64,000 bases of DNA from Cohnella hashimotonis (GCF_030014955.1 NZ_JAGRPV010000001.1:5642001-5706000), one strand, 5' to 3'. Positions 25,286 through 34,024 are shown, numbered from the stretch's first letter. Translations and numbers: made by a program. The notes: a model not told the origin generated them from the letters alone.

Positions 25286-26175
25286 GATCTGGACCAGGAA
25301 AACGGCGCGGCGCAAATGCCTGCAAATCTGCAGGCTTTGCTTCGTATTCCGATGGCCGTAAGTGTAAAGATGCGAATCTGCAGGCTTTGCTTCGGATCCC
25401 GGTTGCCGTAAGGGTAAAGATGCAAATCTGCAGGCTTTTTTAACGGCAAGCGCCCCCGCTGCGCAGTTCGAGCAGCAAAAGATGCACGTACGCAGGCATT
25501 TGCTCCAAAAACGGATTCAAGTGTTGAAAAGGATGTATATTTGCAGGCTTTCGAGGCTGAGCAACCCGCTCGACTACCCGTAGAGCAACCCGCTCAGCCA
25601 CCAGCTGGGCAACCTGATGAGCAGCTCGCAGAGCAACCCGCTCGGCCACCAGCTGAGCCATCGCCGGGCCACAAACGAATCGACACGGCGATTAAGTCCG
25701 ATCTGGACCAGGAAAACGGCGCGGGGGCAAATACCTGCAAATCTGCAGGCTTTGCTTCGTATTCCGATGGCCGTAAGGGTAAAGATGCGAATCTGCAGGC
25801 TTTTGTAACGGCAAACGCCCCCGAAGCGCCGTTCGAGCAGCAAAAGATGCACGTACGCAGGCATTTGCTCCAAAAACGGATTCAAGTGTTGAAAAGGATG
25901 TATATTTGCAGGCTTTTGAGTTTGAGCAACCCGTTCGACTACCCACAGAGCAACCCGCTCGGCCACCCGCTGAGCAACCCTACGAGCAGCTCGCAGAGCA
26001 ACCCGCTCGGCCACCCGCTGAGCAACCCTACGAGCAGCTCGCAGAGCAACCCGCTCGGCCACCAGCTGAGCAACCTGATGAGCAGCTCGCTGAGCAATCT
26101 GCTCGGCCACCCGCTCAGCAAGCTGCCCAGCAGCCCGCTGAGCAACCCGCCCGGCCACCAACTGCTGAGGTTGAC
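25286..26175. repeat. Tandem repeat array A (50-bp and 48-bp units inside a ~415-bp duplication)
   Basis: Three levels of repeat fill the 1.07 kb between the alcohol dehydrogenase and the TetR gene. A block beginning GATCTGGACCAGGAAAACGG occurs at 25286 and again at 25700. Inside each block, a 50-bp unit keyed on TCTGCAGG repeats (25327, 25377, 25427; then 25742, 25792, one copy fewer). A common ~110-bp stretch follows. A 48-bp unit keyed on GAGCAACCCGCTCGG then repeats at 25948, 25996, 26044 and, less exactly, 26092, with partial copies from 25560. Palindromes recur (CCTGCA/TGCAGG, GAGC/GCTC). Several frames stay open on both strands, but none has a good start, RBS or family match; I treat it as non-coding. 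Confidence 0.85.
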
Positions 26176-26254
26176 AGTCGACATGCGCTGCCGCGCCTCG
26201 CGCGGACGCCATCCGCGCAGGGCCGCTCAAGCCCTGCAGGCGAGCAGAAGAAAC

Positions 26255-26290
26255 GAGGCTGTTCCAAATGACTTTGGGACAGCCTCTCCT
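26255..26290. terminator. Bidirectional terminator between array A and the TetR gene
   Basis: GAGGCTGT/ACAGCCTC (26255-26262 and 26279-26286) with an inner CCAAA/TTTGG forms a long hairpin. The plus side continues CTCCTTTTC and the minus side GTTTCTTC. It ends six bases before the tetR stop codon. Confidence 0.7.
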
Positions 26291-26292
26291 TT

Positions 26293-26916
26293 TCATTTCC
26301 TCGGTTCATGCGCCGATTCAGGTCCCGTGCTTGGTGGCGCTATGAGTAACGACAGCGCGGACTCGATGCAATTATCGATCCATTCCCGACTCAGATTCGA
26401 TTTTTTCAATACGGTGATTCCGACGAAAGAAGCCAAAAGAGACTGCGCGATTGCCCGGCAGTCGACCGAACGGTCGATCTCCCCGGCGATTACCCCCCGC
26501 TCCAGCGTTTCTTGAAATATCGCCGCCAAATATTGTTGATGCTCCCGCGTCAAAATTTCAAGCTTCGCATCGTGCGGAGCGAGCTCCACCATCGTATTCA
26601 AGCAGAAGCAACCATTTTGCTCCTGCGTCCCGCCCGGGAACGCTCCATCGAGAAACAGCTGCCTGAACGCAGCCTTGACGCTCGTCTTGTTGACCAGCTT
26701 CGAACGCACGGACTTCGCATGCAGCTGGTTATAGTTTCGAAGCGCCGATTCGAACAAGGACAATTTGTCTCCATAGGCTGCATACAGACTGGGTTTCTGA
26801 ATCCCCATGCGCGAGGTTAAGTCGCTAAGCGAAGTCGCCTCGTACCCCTTTTCCCAAAAAACATGCATAGCCTCCGTTAACGCCTTCTGCTGATCGAATG
26901 CTCGCGTTCTGGCCAT
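26293..26916 (-). CDS. TetR/AcrR-family repressor
   Basis: 207 residues. N-terminal HTH (about 7-55) with ALTEAMHVFWEKGYEATS and RMGIQKPSLYAAYGDK, then an all-helical ligand-binding domain with CFCLNTMVELAP. Divergent from an MFS transporter gene, a classic arrangement in which the repressor controls both genes and responds to the exported compound. Two TACCAAWTGGTA palindromes, one over each promoter region, are the likely operators. AAGGAGG lies before the ATG. The cognate ligand is unknown. Confidence 0.9.
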   Translation of the reverse strand: MARTRAFDQQKALTEAMHVFWEKGYEATSLSDLTSRMGIQKPSLYAAYGDKLSLFESALRNYNQLHAKSVRSKLVNKTSVKAAFRQLFLDGAFPGGTQEQNGCFCLNTMVELAPHDAKLEILTREHQQYLAAIFQETLERGVIAGEIDRSVDCRAIAQSLLASFVGITVLKKSNLSREWIDNCIESALSLLIAPPSTGPESAHEPRK

Positions 26917-26933
26917 AAAGCCTCCTTATAAAA

Positions 26934-27044
26934 TACCAATTGGTACATAAATAATATCCAATAATTTTATTCAGGTCAATTATTCGTTGACAATACGTGA
27001 AATAAGTGCGTTAATCGGAGAATAAATAATGTACCAAATGGTAC
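26934..27044. promoter_or_regulatory. Divergent tetR/MFS promoters with two palindromic operators
   Basis: Operators: TACCAATTGGTA (26934-26945) and GTACCAAATGGTAC (27031-27044). tetR promoter on the minus strand: TTGACC (26979-26974), 17 bp, TATTAT (26956-26951). MFS promoter on the plus strand: TTGACA (26987-26992), 17 bp, GTTAAT (27010-27015). Each operator lies just downstream of the promoter it would block, so one repressor can silence both genes. Confidence 0.75.
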
Positions 27045-27063
27045 ACTTATGGAGGTTATTTGC

Positions 27064-28299
27064 ATGTTTACTTCTCCGGCGTTTCGTCCAAATGACAAAG
27101 CGTCACACACGCATCTCACGCGTGCAGCGGTTTTGCTGTATGCAATCATCTGCGGCCTGGCAGTCGCCACGATTTATTTTTCTCAGCCTTTGCTTGATGC
27201 GATTACGCTGGAATTCGGCATCAGCAAGGCTGTCATCGGCATCGTAGTAACGGCGACGCAATGTTGTTATGCGTTAGGATTATTTTTCCTGGTCCCGCTG
27301 GGAGATATGCTCGATCCGCGTCGGCTCGTCACCGGAATGCTTGTATTCATCGCGATCGGATTAAGCATCGTTGCGTTTGCGCCGAACAAATGGTTTCTAT
27401 TTCTCGGCATGGGCATGGTCGGTTTTCAGGCTGTCGTTGCACAAGTTCTCGTTGCCCTTGCCGCCAATCGGGCGTCGCAGCAAAGTCGCGGCCGGACGAT
27501 CGGCGTCGTTACGAGCGGTATCGTCCTAGGGATCTTACTGGCCCGCACTTTCTCGGGGATCCTGGCGGATATGGCCGGATGGCGATCCGTCTATATAGCT
27601 GCGGCAATGATTACGATCGGCATGGCATATTTATTCATAACCGTCACCCCCGCTTCCAAGCGCCCGCCAAGAGCTGTCACGTATCCGGACATGCTCCGGT
27701 CCATCAAGGATTTATTCGTTCAAATTCCGCTGCTGACCGTTCGCGGACTGCTTGCGTTCTTCCTTTTTTCAGACTTTAGCATCTTATGGTCCTCCATGGT
27801 GTTGCCGATGAGCGCCCCGCCCTTGTCGTTCAGCCACAGCCTCGTTGGACTCTTCGGACTCGCCGGGGCAGCGGGTGCTCTGGCCGCCCGCAGTGCGGGA
27901 CGACTGGCGGATCGGGGATTCGGACAATGGACGACAGGCATCGCTTTATTTCTATTATCGTTTTCCTGGCTGCCCATAGGAGCGCTTCAGCACTCTATGT
28001 GGCTGTTTGTCGCGGGAGTCGTGATGTTGGACTTCGCGGTGCAGGCGGTTCACGTCACGAATCAAAGCATGCTCTTAAGCGTTCGTCCGGAGGCGAGGAG
28101 CAGGCTGACCGCAGCTTACATGATTTTTTATTCCTGTGGAAGCGCAGCAGGCGCAGTCGCCTCGACCTGGATTTATTCGTGGGCGGGGTGGCTTGGCGTG
28201 TGCATACTGGGGGCCTCGGTTAGCTTGGCCGCGTTGGTTTTTTGGGCATGCACGTTAAAAATGGGGCGAATCGTCGACAACACTTGTCCATGCGATTGA
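27064..28299 (+). CDS. MFS transporter (12-helix, drug/sugar efflux type)
   Basis: 411 residues with 12 hydrophobic helices. The loop between helices 2 and 3 carries the MFS motif region VPLGDMLDPRRLV, and the helix-4 stretch RGRTIGVVTSGIVLGILLART is typical of drug:proton antiporters. The ATG at 27064 has GGAGG eight bases upstream; an ATG at 27049 would contain that RBS. Divergent from tetR and probably induced by its ligand. The substrate cannot be read from the sequence. Confidence 0.88.
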   Translation: MFTSPAFRPNDKASHTHLTRAAVLLYAIICGLAVATIYFSQPLLDAITLEFGISKAVIGIVVTATQCCYALGLFFLVPLGDMLDPRRLVTGMLVFIAIGLSIVAFAPNKWFLFLGMGMVGFQAVVAQVLVALAANRASQQSRGRTIGVVTSGIVLGILLARTFSGILADMAGWRSVYIAAAMITIGMAYLFITVTPASKRPPRAVTYPDMLRSIKDLFVQIPLLTVRGLLAFFLFSDFSILWSSMVLPMSAPPLSFSHSLVGLFGLAGAAGALAARSAGRLADRGFGQWTTGIALFLLSFSWLPIGALQHSMWLFVAGVVMLDFAVQAVHVTNQSMLLSVRPEARSRLTAAYMIFYSCGSAAGAVASTWIYSWAGWLGVCILGASVSLAALVFWACTLKMGRIVDNTCPCD

Positions 28300-28349
28300 T
28301 AAAACCTCGCATACGATACATCATGCCATACCAAGAGGAGGTGACAGGC

Positions 28350-28727
28350 ATGCCTTTTTCAACCGGTACGGTAACGAACACGAGAGACTTCAACACGGCC
28401 GCTTCCAACATCGTCCTGAACGTCAGAAATCTGGATCTTACGACTCCTGTAAGTATCATCGTTTCTGTTTTCGCTTCTGTCGATTCGGACACCTTCTATT
28501 CGGCGTATATGCTCTCGTATGACGTCCCCGCGAATTCCTATGACGTCAGAACCTTTTTCATCGGAGGCAACGTCGCTTATGAAGTACAGATCGACATGTT
28601 CTCCACCTCGCTGCCCAATACGCTGACTTCCGTTTACGGCATCGACGAATTCGGCAATCTGGTCACGGACCAGCGCTTCGCACCGAGCGAATTGAGCTTT
28701 ATTCCTGCTTTGAGCCCGAGCATGTAA
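28350..28727 (+). CDS. Small beta-rich protein of unknown function
   Basis: 125 residues with no signal peptide or membrane segment. The sequence alternates hydrophobic and polar residues (IVLNVRNLDLTTPVSIIVSV), suggesting a beta-sandwich, and has no Cys. The start has the strong RBS AAGAGGAGGTGA. I do not recognise a family; short Asn/Thr/Ser-rich proteins of this kind are frequent among spore-surface proteins of Paenibacillaceae, but that is only a guess. A terminator follows directly, so it is monocistronic or read with the MFS gene 50 bp upstream. Confidence 0.7.
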   Translation: MPFSTGTVTNTRDFNTAASNIVLNVRNLDLTTPVSIIVSVFASVDSDTFYSAYMLSYDVPANSYDVRTFFIGGNVAYEVQIDMFSTSLPNTLTSVYGIDEFGNLVTDQRFAPSELSFIPALSPSM

Positions 28728-28752
28728 AGTAAAAGAAAATTTGAGGGGCGGA

Positions 28753-28781
28753 GCCTGCCGGATTGTCCGGCGGGCTTTTTC
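28753..28781 (+). terminator. Intrinsic terminator after the small protein gene
   Basis: GCCTGCCGGA/TCCGGCGGGC (28753-28762 and 28766-28775, one G-T pair) with a TTG loop, then TTTTTC. Confidence 0.85.
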
Positions 28782-28913
28782 GTTGTGGGACAAGCGTTGT
28801 GGCGGTTTGGCGTTATAATGATATTGCGTGTAAAACCCCCTTCGAAATGCAACTAAACTTACTCCGCCTCGTCCAATTAGAAGTTCCTTCAATTTGGAAA
28901 AGGAGGCAAATTC

Positions 28914-30368
28914 ATGTCCAGATCAATGTTCCGAAAAACCGGCATTTTAGCTCTATCGCTATCCATTCTGCTCCTGTCCTCCGCATTCGCTCAAGCGGCC
29001 GAGTCGTCCGGCCCAGCTGCGAGCAATCCCATCGTCTCCATCGAAGCGGGTTGGAATTCGCAATTTCTCGTCTATGCCGACGGCCGCACCGCCGCATGGG
29101 GAGCCAATAAAGACGGTCAACTCGGCGACGGTACGCTGTACGAGCAATATGTACCGAAGTGGCTATCTCTAGCCAACGTGAAGCAGACGGCGTCTTCGAA
29201 GAGCGCTTCCTACGCACTGCTCCAAGACGGCTCGGTATGGCGGTCCGGCACCTTCATAGACGCCATCAGTCACAACGTGGTCAACGCTCCGCCGACCCGG
29301 ATCGAAGGGCTCTCGAACATCTCGGCGATCAGCGCCGGTGCGGACTTGTTGATCGCGCTCAAGAACGACGGAACGGTATGGACGCTTGGCAACGATCTTC
29401 AAGGAGCCAATCGTGCAGCCCAGGATGCTTCGCAAATCCCCGTGCAAGTCAGCGGTCTCCAGAACATCTCAGCCGTATCGGCTGGCGGCTACCATATGAT
29501 GGCGCTGAGCCGGGACGGACAAGTCTGGACATGGGGCTACAACTATTACGGCGCGATCGGCAACGGCACGAAAAATACGCAATTCGAGCCCTACCTTGTT
29601 CCCGGAATCGGCAAGGTCAAATCCATCGCTGCGGGCAATTATGACTCCAATGCGCTTCTGGCGGACGGCAGCGTGTGGAACTGGGGGAAGACCAACGGGC
29701 TCACAAGCGTCCGTAAAACGCCAGCGAAACTGAATGCTTTAAAAGCTACGGTCGCGATATCCGCCGGCGGTCAACTGTTGGCCTTGCAGGCAGACGGAAC
29801 GATAAACACGGTCGAAGGCAAGGTCGCCGGTCTCTCCCATGTCATTCGGATCCATGCAGGATATACGATGAATCTGGCTCAGACGAAAGACGGAACCGTA
29901 TATAGTTGGGGTTACGGCGGCTATCCCGGCGACGGCACGCCATATGCAGTCGACTTAAAGCCGTCGAAAGTCAAGATGCCGCTGAGCTTTTCGGTCAACG
30001 GCGAACCGGCAAACGTAAAATTGTCCCCCATGTATCGCGACGGCATCCTGTACATTTCTCGCTCGGAATTGTTCCAGAGCCTGGGCGTAAAGGTCGATAT
30101 CAGCTTTTCCAACCCGGATCCTAAAAAGTATAACGCGGTCTATGAAACCTGGACGTTCTCCAAGGGAGATCGGCTTATTACCTACTCGTGGCGCGACCAA
30201 AGCTACCGAATCGGCGACGAGCCTATAGCCGAAGCGCCGAAGCCCTTTTCGGTAAACGGCAACTATTCCAATACAACCATGTTCCCCCTCCGGTTCTTAT
30301 GCGAGAAATTGGGGATTTCCGTGGCGTTCGACGCGGCTATGAATACGGTTATGCTGGATGAATCCTAA
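28914..30368 (+). CDS. Secreted RCC1-repeat protein with copper-amine-oxidase-N-like stalk domain
   Basis: 484 residues. Sec signal about 1-29 (ending FAQA-AE). Residues about 35-350 hold RCC1-type beta-propeller repeats, recognised by recurring WGANKDGQLGDGT, WTLGNDLQGAN, WTWGYNYYGAIGNGT and YSWGYGGYPGDGTP. Residues about 360-484 resemble the copper amine oxidase N-terminal 'stalk' domain common in Paenibacillus envelope proteins (FSVNGEPANVKLSP, then MFPLRFLCEKLGISVAFD). The RBS AAAAGGAGG precedes the ATG. The stalk domain suggests attachment to the cell wall; the ligand of the propeller is unknown. Flanked by terminators. Confidence 0.82.
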   Translation: MSRSMFRKTGILALSLSILLLSSAFAQAAESSGPAASNPIVSIEAGWNSQFLVYADGRTAAWGANKDGQLGDGTLYEQYVPKWLSLANVKQTASSKSASYALLQDGSVWRSGTFIDAISHNVVNAPPTRIEGLSNISAISAGADLLIALKNDGTVWTLGNDLQGANRAAQDASQIPVQVSGLQNISAVSAGGYHMMALSRDGQVWTWGYNYYGAIGNGTKNTQFEPYLVPGIGKVKSIAAGNYDSNALLADGSVWNWGKTNGLTSVRKTPAKLNALKATVAISAGGQLLALQADGTINTVEGKVAGLSHVIRIHAGYTMNLAQTKDGTVYSWGYGGYPGDGTPYAVDLKPSKVKMPLSFSVNGEPANVKLSPMYRDGILYISRSELFQSLGVKVDISFSNPDPKKYNAVYETWTFSKGDRLITYSWRDQSYRIGDEPIAEAPKPFSVNGNYSNTTMFPLRFLCEKLGISVAFDAAMNTVMLDES

Positions 30369-30477
30369 TTATCAACCGATACATGCAAGCCGTAATACTT
30401 CCGCCCTGTTCGCGTTCCGGAAATTATAGGATGATAAATGACATCAGGACTGGCGGTCATCGGCTGCCGGTTCTGAT

Positions 30478-30552
30478 CCCCAGGCTATTGCGATCCTTCC
30501 TTCTAATCAAATTCGAGATTTAGGGTCGCAGCTTTCCTGGGGATTTCTTTTT
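30478..30552 (+). terminator. Long terminator hairpin after the RCC1 gene
   Basis: CCCCAGG/CCTGGGG (30478-30484 and 30536-30542) with further pairing inside (TTGCGA/TCGCAG), followed by ATTTCTTTTT. The 14 bases after it include the RBS of the next gene. Confidence 0.65.
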
Positions 30553-30566
30553 ACGGGAGAACAACA

Positions 30567-32669
30567 ATGATGAATTCCATTTTTTTGCGCCGAGCGCTCA
30601 AAGTTGTCATCGAAAGCGAGCCTAGCGACAATCCGGTCTCGACGGCTTGGCTGGCTACCGCCATGAAGAACATCGAGGCGTTAGGATATCGGTTTTCGCC
30701 GCGTTTGACGCGCGAGGCCAGCTTGCTTTCTGCTGAAGACTTTCATGTACTCTACGACGGAATCGTTGCCGATCTGAAGGTGATGGTCGGGGCCCATGTC
30801 CAATATCGGCCGATGTATTCCGGATTTCCCGGACAACTCATGCAGGAGCACGATGCGGATCTTTATTTGAACGCCTTCTATCATTACTACACCTTGGAGC
30901 TGCCCCATAACGAAGCCAGCGACAGAATGCCGTTGAAGGATGGGCGCCGCGAACTGAAGGTCATCGACCTGGGATCAAGGGCTGAATTCCACGTGCTCAT
31001 CGGCCGCATCATGAGTGCCAAAGGATCGATCTCGGAGACCGACAAACAAGATCTAGATACCGCGATCAGTTGTTTGGAAAATGAAGCGTTAAAAGAGACA
31101 CTTCCTTCTACGATTCCTTTTAAGGAAAATGCAGCTTTTGTTGTTGGCTCCCTTCTCAAACACGGCAAAGCTGAACCGGCTTTAATCGGACGATACGTCA
31201 AAACGGCTACCGACGTTCTGCGGCTTGCCGTCGCCTGGTCGGGCGGCGATACGAGCCTTGCCGAGGCAACGCGGTTCCGCAAGTTTACGCGACCTGAGAG
31301 AAAGTTGCTGCTCTCCCTGCTAGAACAGAGCAACTCCACGACAGAGGATATGCTGCGGCACAAACAGCGCTGGATTCGTTTGGGCGAGATTCTTCATCCG
31401 TCAGAATATAAGCGCCGATTCCCTCAATGTCAGGAAGCCTTCGATATCCTTCGGAACGATAAGCCGTTCGTTACGTTCAACAATAGTATTGAACTCGCTT
31501 TTCAGTCGAATCAGGTCTGGAGGCTTATCGATCTGCTGATGCAGCGTCCGGGCGAGTTTGCCAGAAGACTGGATCAATTGGCGCGTTCGACGGAACACGG
31601 CGAGTACGTTGTGCTGGCCTTTGAAGAAGTGATAAACGAGATTGCGACGCCTGTATTGCTCCAGGTCAAATCGCATTTCGCTAATCGCCCGAACCCGCAG
31701 AAGCTGCGCACCTTTTTCCCAAAAGGCAATGTAGCCAAAGCATTTTCGATTCCTTATTCGCTCTCCGACATTCCGGATGCCGTATGTTCCGCTATCGTGG
31801 ACGCATGCCGGCAGGAGCTGGTTCGCCGCTTCTCCTTGCTGCCTCCGCTTGGGAAGACGTACATCGATCAACGCCTTAAAACCTACCTCGTTCCGTTCTC
31901 ACAACGGTCAGCAAGCAAGTCGCTGCGCACCATCGTTCGCGGCAGCCGCGTACCGATACCCGAGGGAGATACGATCCGCTTTTTTACTTGGTGGAAAGAA
32001 GGCTTGGTCGACGGCCAGCCAACCGGGAGAGTCGACATCGACCTGTCTGCCGTCTTGTACGATCATAAATGGCGATACGCCGATCACATCTCCTATACGA
32101 ATTTGCGTTCCTCCAAGTATCTGGTCGTGCATAGCGGCGATATCGTATCCGCGCCTCATGGCGCTTGCGAATTCATCGACCTGCATATCCCCACGCTGGT
32201 CGGAAAAGGCGTACGGTACGTAGTCGCCGCGATGCAATCCTTCACCTTGCAGCCATATTGCGACTTGCCGGAATGCTTCGTGGGATGGATGATACGCAGA
32301 AATCCGGGTTCCGGCGAAATATTCGAGCCTACTACCGTTGTCGATAAAATCGACTTGGCGGCAAATACGCAGGTTGCGATTCCGGTAATTCTTGATTTAG
32401 CAAAGCGCACCGTCATCTGGACCGACCTCTCGCTGACAAGGCACCCCGACTACTACAATAACGTGGAAGGGAACCGGCAAGGGATGACGCTGATGGGCCA
32501 GGCTATGACTGAACTGAGAAAGCCTGACCTGTACGATTTGTTCCTGCTCCATGCGCAGGCAAGAGGCGAGCTCGTCGAATCGATCGAGCAAGCGGAATCC
32601 GTCTTCGCCGTGAACCGAGGGGTGTCGCCTTACGATATCGAGCTGATTATGGATGCGTATATGGGATAG
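30567..32669 (+). CDS. 700-residue cytoplasmic protein with a TerD-like C-terminal domain
   Basis: No signal peptide or membrane helix. Residues 1-450 are mostly helical and unrecognised. Residues about 450-640 resemble the TerD calcium-binding beta-sandwich: RVDIDLSAVLYD (488-499), an Asn-containing TNLRSSKYLVVHSGD (511-525), and IDLHIPTLVGKGVRYVVAA. TerD is linked to tellurite, phage and stress phenotypes, normally in a ter operon with TerB/TerC/TerZ, but none of those is nearby. ATG 30567 or 30570; GGGAG upstream. A large fused relative outside a ter operon is unusual. The family name is by eye only, and the function is not inferred beyond a possible stress role. Repeat array B starts about 20 bp after its stop. 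Confidence 0.7.
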   Translation: MMNSIFLRRALKVVIESEPSDNPVSTAWLATAMKNIEALGYRFSPRLTREASLLSAEDFHVLYDGIVADLKVMVGAHVQYRPMYSGFPGQLMQEHDADLYLNAFYHYYTLELPHNEASDRMPLKDGRRELKVIDLGSRAEFHVLIGRIMSAKGSISETDKQDLDTAISCLENEALKETLPSTIPFKENAAFVVGSLLKHGKAEPALIGRYVKTATDVLRLAVAWSGGDTSLAEATRFRKFTRPERKLLLSLLEQSNSTTEDMLRHKQRWIRLGEILHPSEYKRRFPQCQEAFDILRNDKPFVTFNNSIELAFQSNQVWRLIDLLMQRPGEFARRLDQLARSTEHGEYVVLAFEEVINEIATPVLLQVKSHFANRPNPQKLRTFFPKGNVAKAFSIPYSLSDIPDAVCSAIVDACRQELVRRFSLLPPLGKTYIDQRLKTYLVPFSQRSASKSLRTIVRGSRVPIPEGDTIRFFTWWKEGLVDGQPTGRVDIDLSAVLYDHKWRYADHISYTNLRSSKYLVVHSGDIVSAPHGACEFIDLHIPTLVGKGVRYVVAAMQSFTLQPYCDLPECFVGWMIRRNPGSGEIFEPTTVVDKIDLAANTQVAIPVILDLAKRTVIWTDLSLTRHPDYYNNVEGNRQGMTLMGQAMTELRKPDLYDLFLLHAQARGELVESIEQAESVFAVNRGVSPYDIELIMDAYMG

Positions 32670-32689
32670 GTATTCTGGCTGCGGGCGAG

Positions 32690-32935
32690 CGTTAGCGGGA
32701 CTGACGTGCGGGGGAGTCCCTGCATGCGAGAATAGCGCAATTTTGCGCTATGCTGAGTATCATGTGAGCGGCGGGCGAGCGTGTGGAGTCTTTGCATGCG
32801 AGCATAGCGCAATTTTGCGCTATGTTGGGTACCACGCGAGCGGCGGGCGAGCGTGTGGAGTCTTTGCATGCGAGCATAGCGCAATTTTGACAATTTTGCG
32901 TTATGCGGGTTTCACGTGAGCGGAGGCAGGCGCCT
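32690..32935. repeat. Tandem repeat array B (72-bp unit, three copies)
   Basis: TGCATGCGAG marks units at 32721, 32793 and 32865, exactly 72 bp apart. Each carries the near-perfect palindrome ATAGCGCAATTTTGCGCTAT, then a G-rich linker ending GTGAGCGGCGGGCGAGCG. In the third unit the palindrome is broken by a duplicated CAATTTTG, a slippage scar. Lies directly 3' of the TerD-like gene. No convincing coding frame. Confidence 0.85.
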
Positions 32936-32947
32936 TACCGATTTAAT

Positions 32948-33379
32948 TCAGGGTCTTTTTGTTTTGGCCAGCCGAATACTCGCAACTTTGAACTTGATAA
33001 AAAAGAAGATCTCAGCAATGAATACGACCATTATAGAAAAAGCCAAAAAACTGCTGCCCCAATAATGCTCCTCTGCATCTTGAGGATTGTTGTGGAGGAT
33101 ATAATCATTTGAAAAGGCATAACCATACCTCTGGCCCAAATAAACCGCGCACAGCGGTACAATAAAGCAAGAGATAGAGATTGAGCGATAGTGATTCCAA
33201 TGGTTTTTAAAATTACTCCGGACAACGATGACTGGCAGTATAAATACTAAAAATAAAATTATTAAAATGTTGAACACGCCTATGTAGCTTCCCAAAATGT
33301 ACATAGAAAAATATACGAATATAAAAAGTATGTTTGTAAGTACGTTCGACCAAGCAAAATTCGTTTTAGTAGGTTTCAA
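32948..33379 (-). CDS. Small four-helix membrane protein, unknown
   Basis: About 143 residues, AT-richer than its surroundings. Four hydrophobic stretches are seen (NILFIFVYFSMYILG, NILIILFLVFILPVIVV, a middle SISCFIVPLCAVYL, and AFSIMVVFIAEIFFF), and the protein ends in a basic tail. I prefer the TTG at 33379, with AGGAG about 11 bases upstream, over a TTG at 33430 that would overlap the previous gene. It forms a pair with the membrane-anchored gene at 33414. No family recognised; the lower GC suggests acquisition separate from the neighbours. Confidence 0.55.
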   Translation of the reverse strand: MKPTKTNFAWSNVLTNILFIFVYFSMYILGSYIGVFNILIILFLVFILPVIVVRSNFKNHWNHYRSISISCFIVPLCAVYLGQRYGYAFSNDYILHNNPQDAEEHYWGSSFLAFSIMVVFIAEIFFFIKFKVASIRLAKTKRP

Positions 33380-33413
33380 AATTATATTAACTCCTAATGA
33401 GAATAAAAATGGA

Positions 33414-33932
33414 TTAAGGCACCCATACAAACGGCTCGCTCATTTCAAAGTCCTTCAAAATCACCTTTGTTACATCTCTCTTGAAATCCCATACCACTAG
33501 GTCATAGCCTTTGCTTAACGAACTGCTCGACTTTTCAAATGCCACGAAACGTTCACCGGGCGAGAAGATCGCATAGCGATGATCGACATCGATGCTCCAT
33601 TCGTTCCGAGACGTGGAATCCCGCACAACCAGTCTATCTCTAGATTCAGCGTCTAGTTTATATCGATTCGTCGGCGTGCTGCCGCTCGATAGACGATTTA
33701 AGATGGTATGGGCGATCGGTCCCCGAGAAATACTTTGCTCGTTTGACGGCAGAGCGATCTCGAGAACTTCCTTCTCATTCGACTTCGAAGAATAAGGGTT
33801 GGGTAAAATCAGTCGTCCTGATAATTCTTGCTGCTTAAAGGTCCTAAACGGATGTAGTTGGATCAAAAATATCCCGATGAGAACAAACCCGATAAGCGTT
33901 AATGCGGACAAAAAGATATACAGCTTTTTAAT
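33414..33932 (-). CDS. Membrane-anchored protein with a propeller-like C-terminus; probable ATT start
   Basis: About 172 residues. One N-terminal membrane helix (LYIFLSALTLIGFVLIGIFL), then an extracytoplasmic domain ending in YAIFSPGERFVAFEKSS and YDLVVWDF, which resemble TolB/WD-type propeller blades. An in-frame TAA lies two codons before the ATT at 33932, so the start must be at or after that ATT. GAGGG is seven bases before the ATT, which would give IKKLYIFLSAL, a normal-looking N-terminus. The first TTG (33911) has no RBS and would cut the helix. ATT starts are rare. Function unknown. Confidence 0.55.
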   Translation of the reverse strand: MKKLYIFLSALTLIGFVLIGIFLIQLHPFRTFKQQELSGRLILPNPYSSKSNEKEVLEIALPSNEQSISRGPIAHTILNRLSSGSTPTNRYKLDAESRDRLVVRDSTSRNEWSIDVDHRYAIFSPGERFVAFEKSSSSLSKGYDLVVWDFKRDVTKVILKDFEMSEPFVWVP

Positions 33933-34024
33933 CGCTTATCCCTCACAATCCGCAGTCGCTACTCCTACTGTCTCCTGGAAATATTATGCTTAATTCGCCC
34001 AATCCGCAAGCACTTTACACAAAT

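Noticed and set aside
25541..26515. Glu/Gln/Pro-rich or Ser/Asn/Pro-rich proteins across array A
   Set aside because: Several frames on both strands are equally open, none has a good start or RBS, and the frame runs into the tetR terminator and gene.
32653..32919. Small cysteine-containing protein over array B
   Set aside because: Open because 72 is a multiple of three; overlaps the end of the TerD-like gene and has no RBS.
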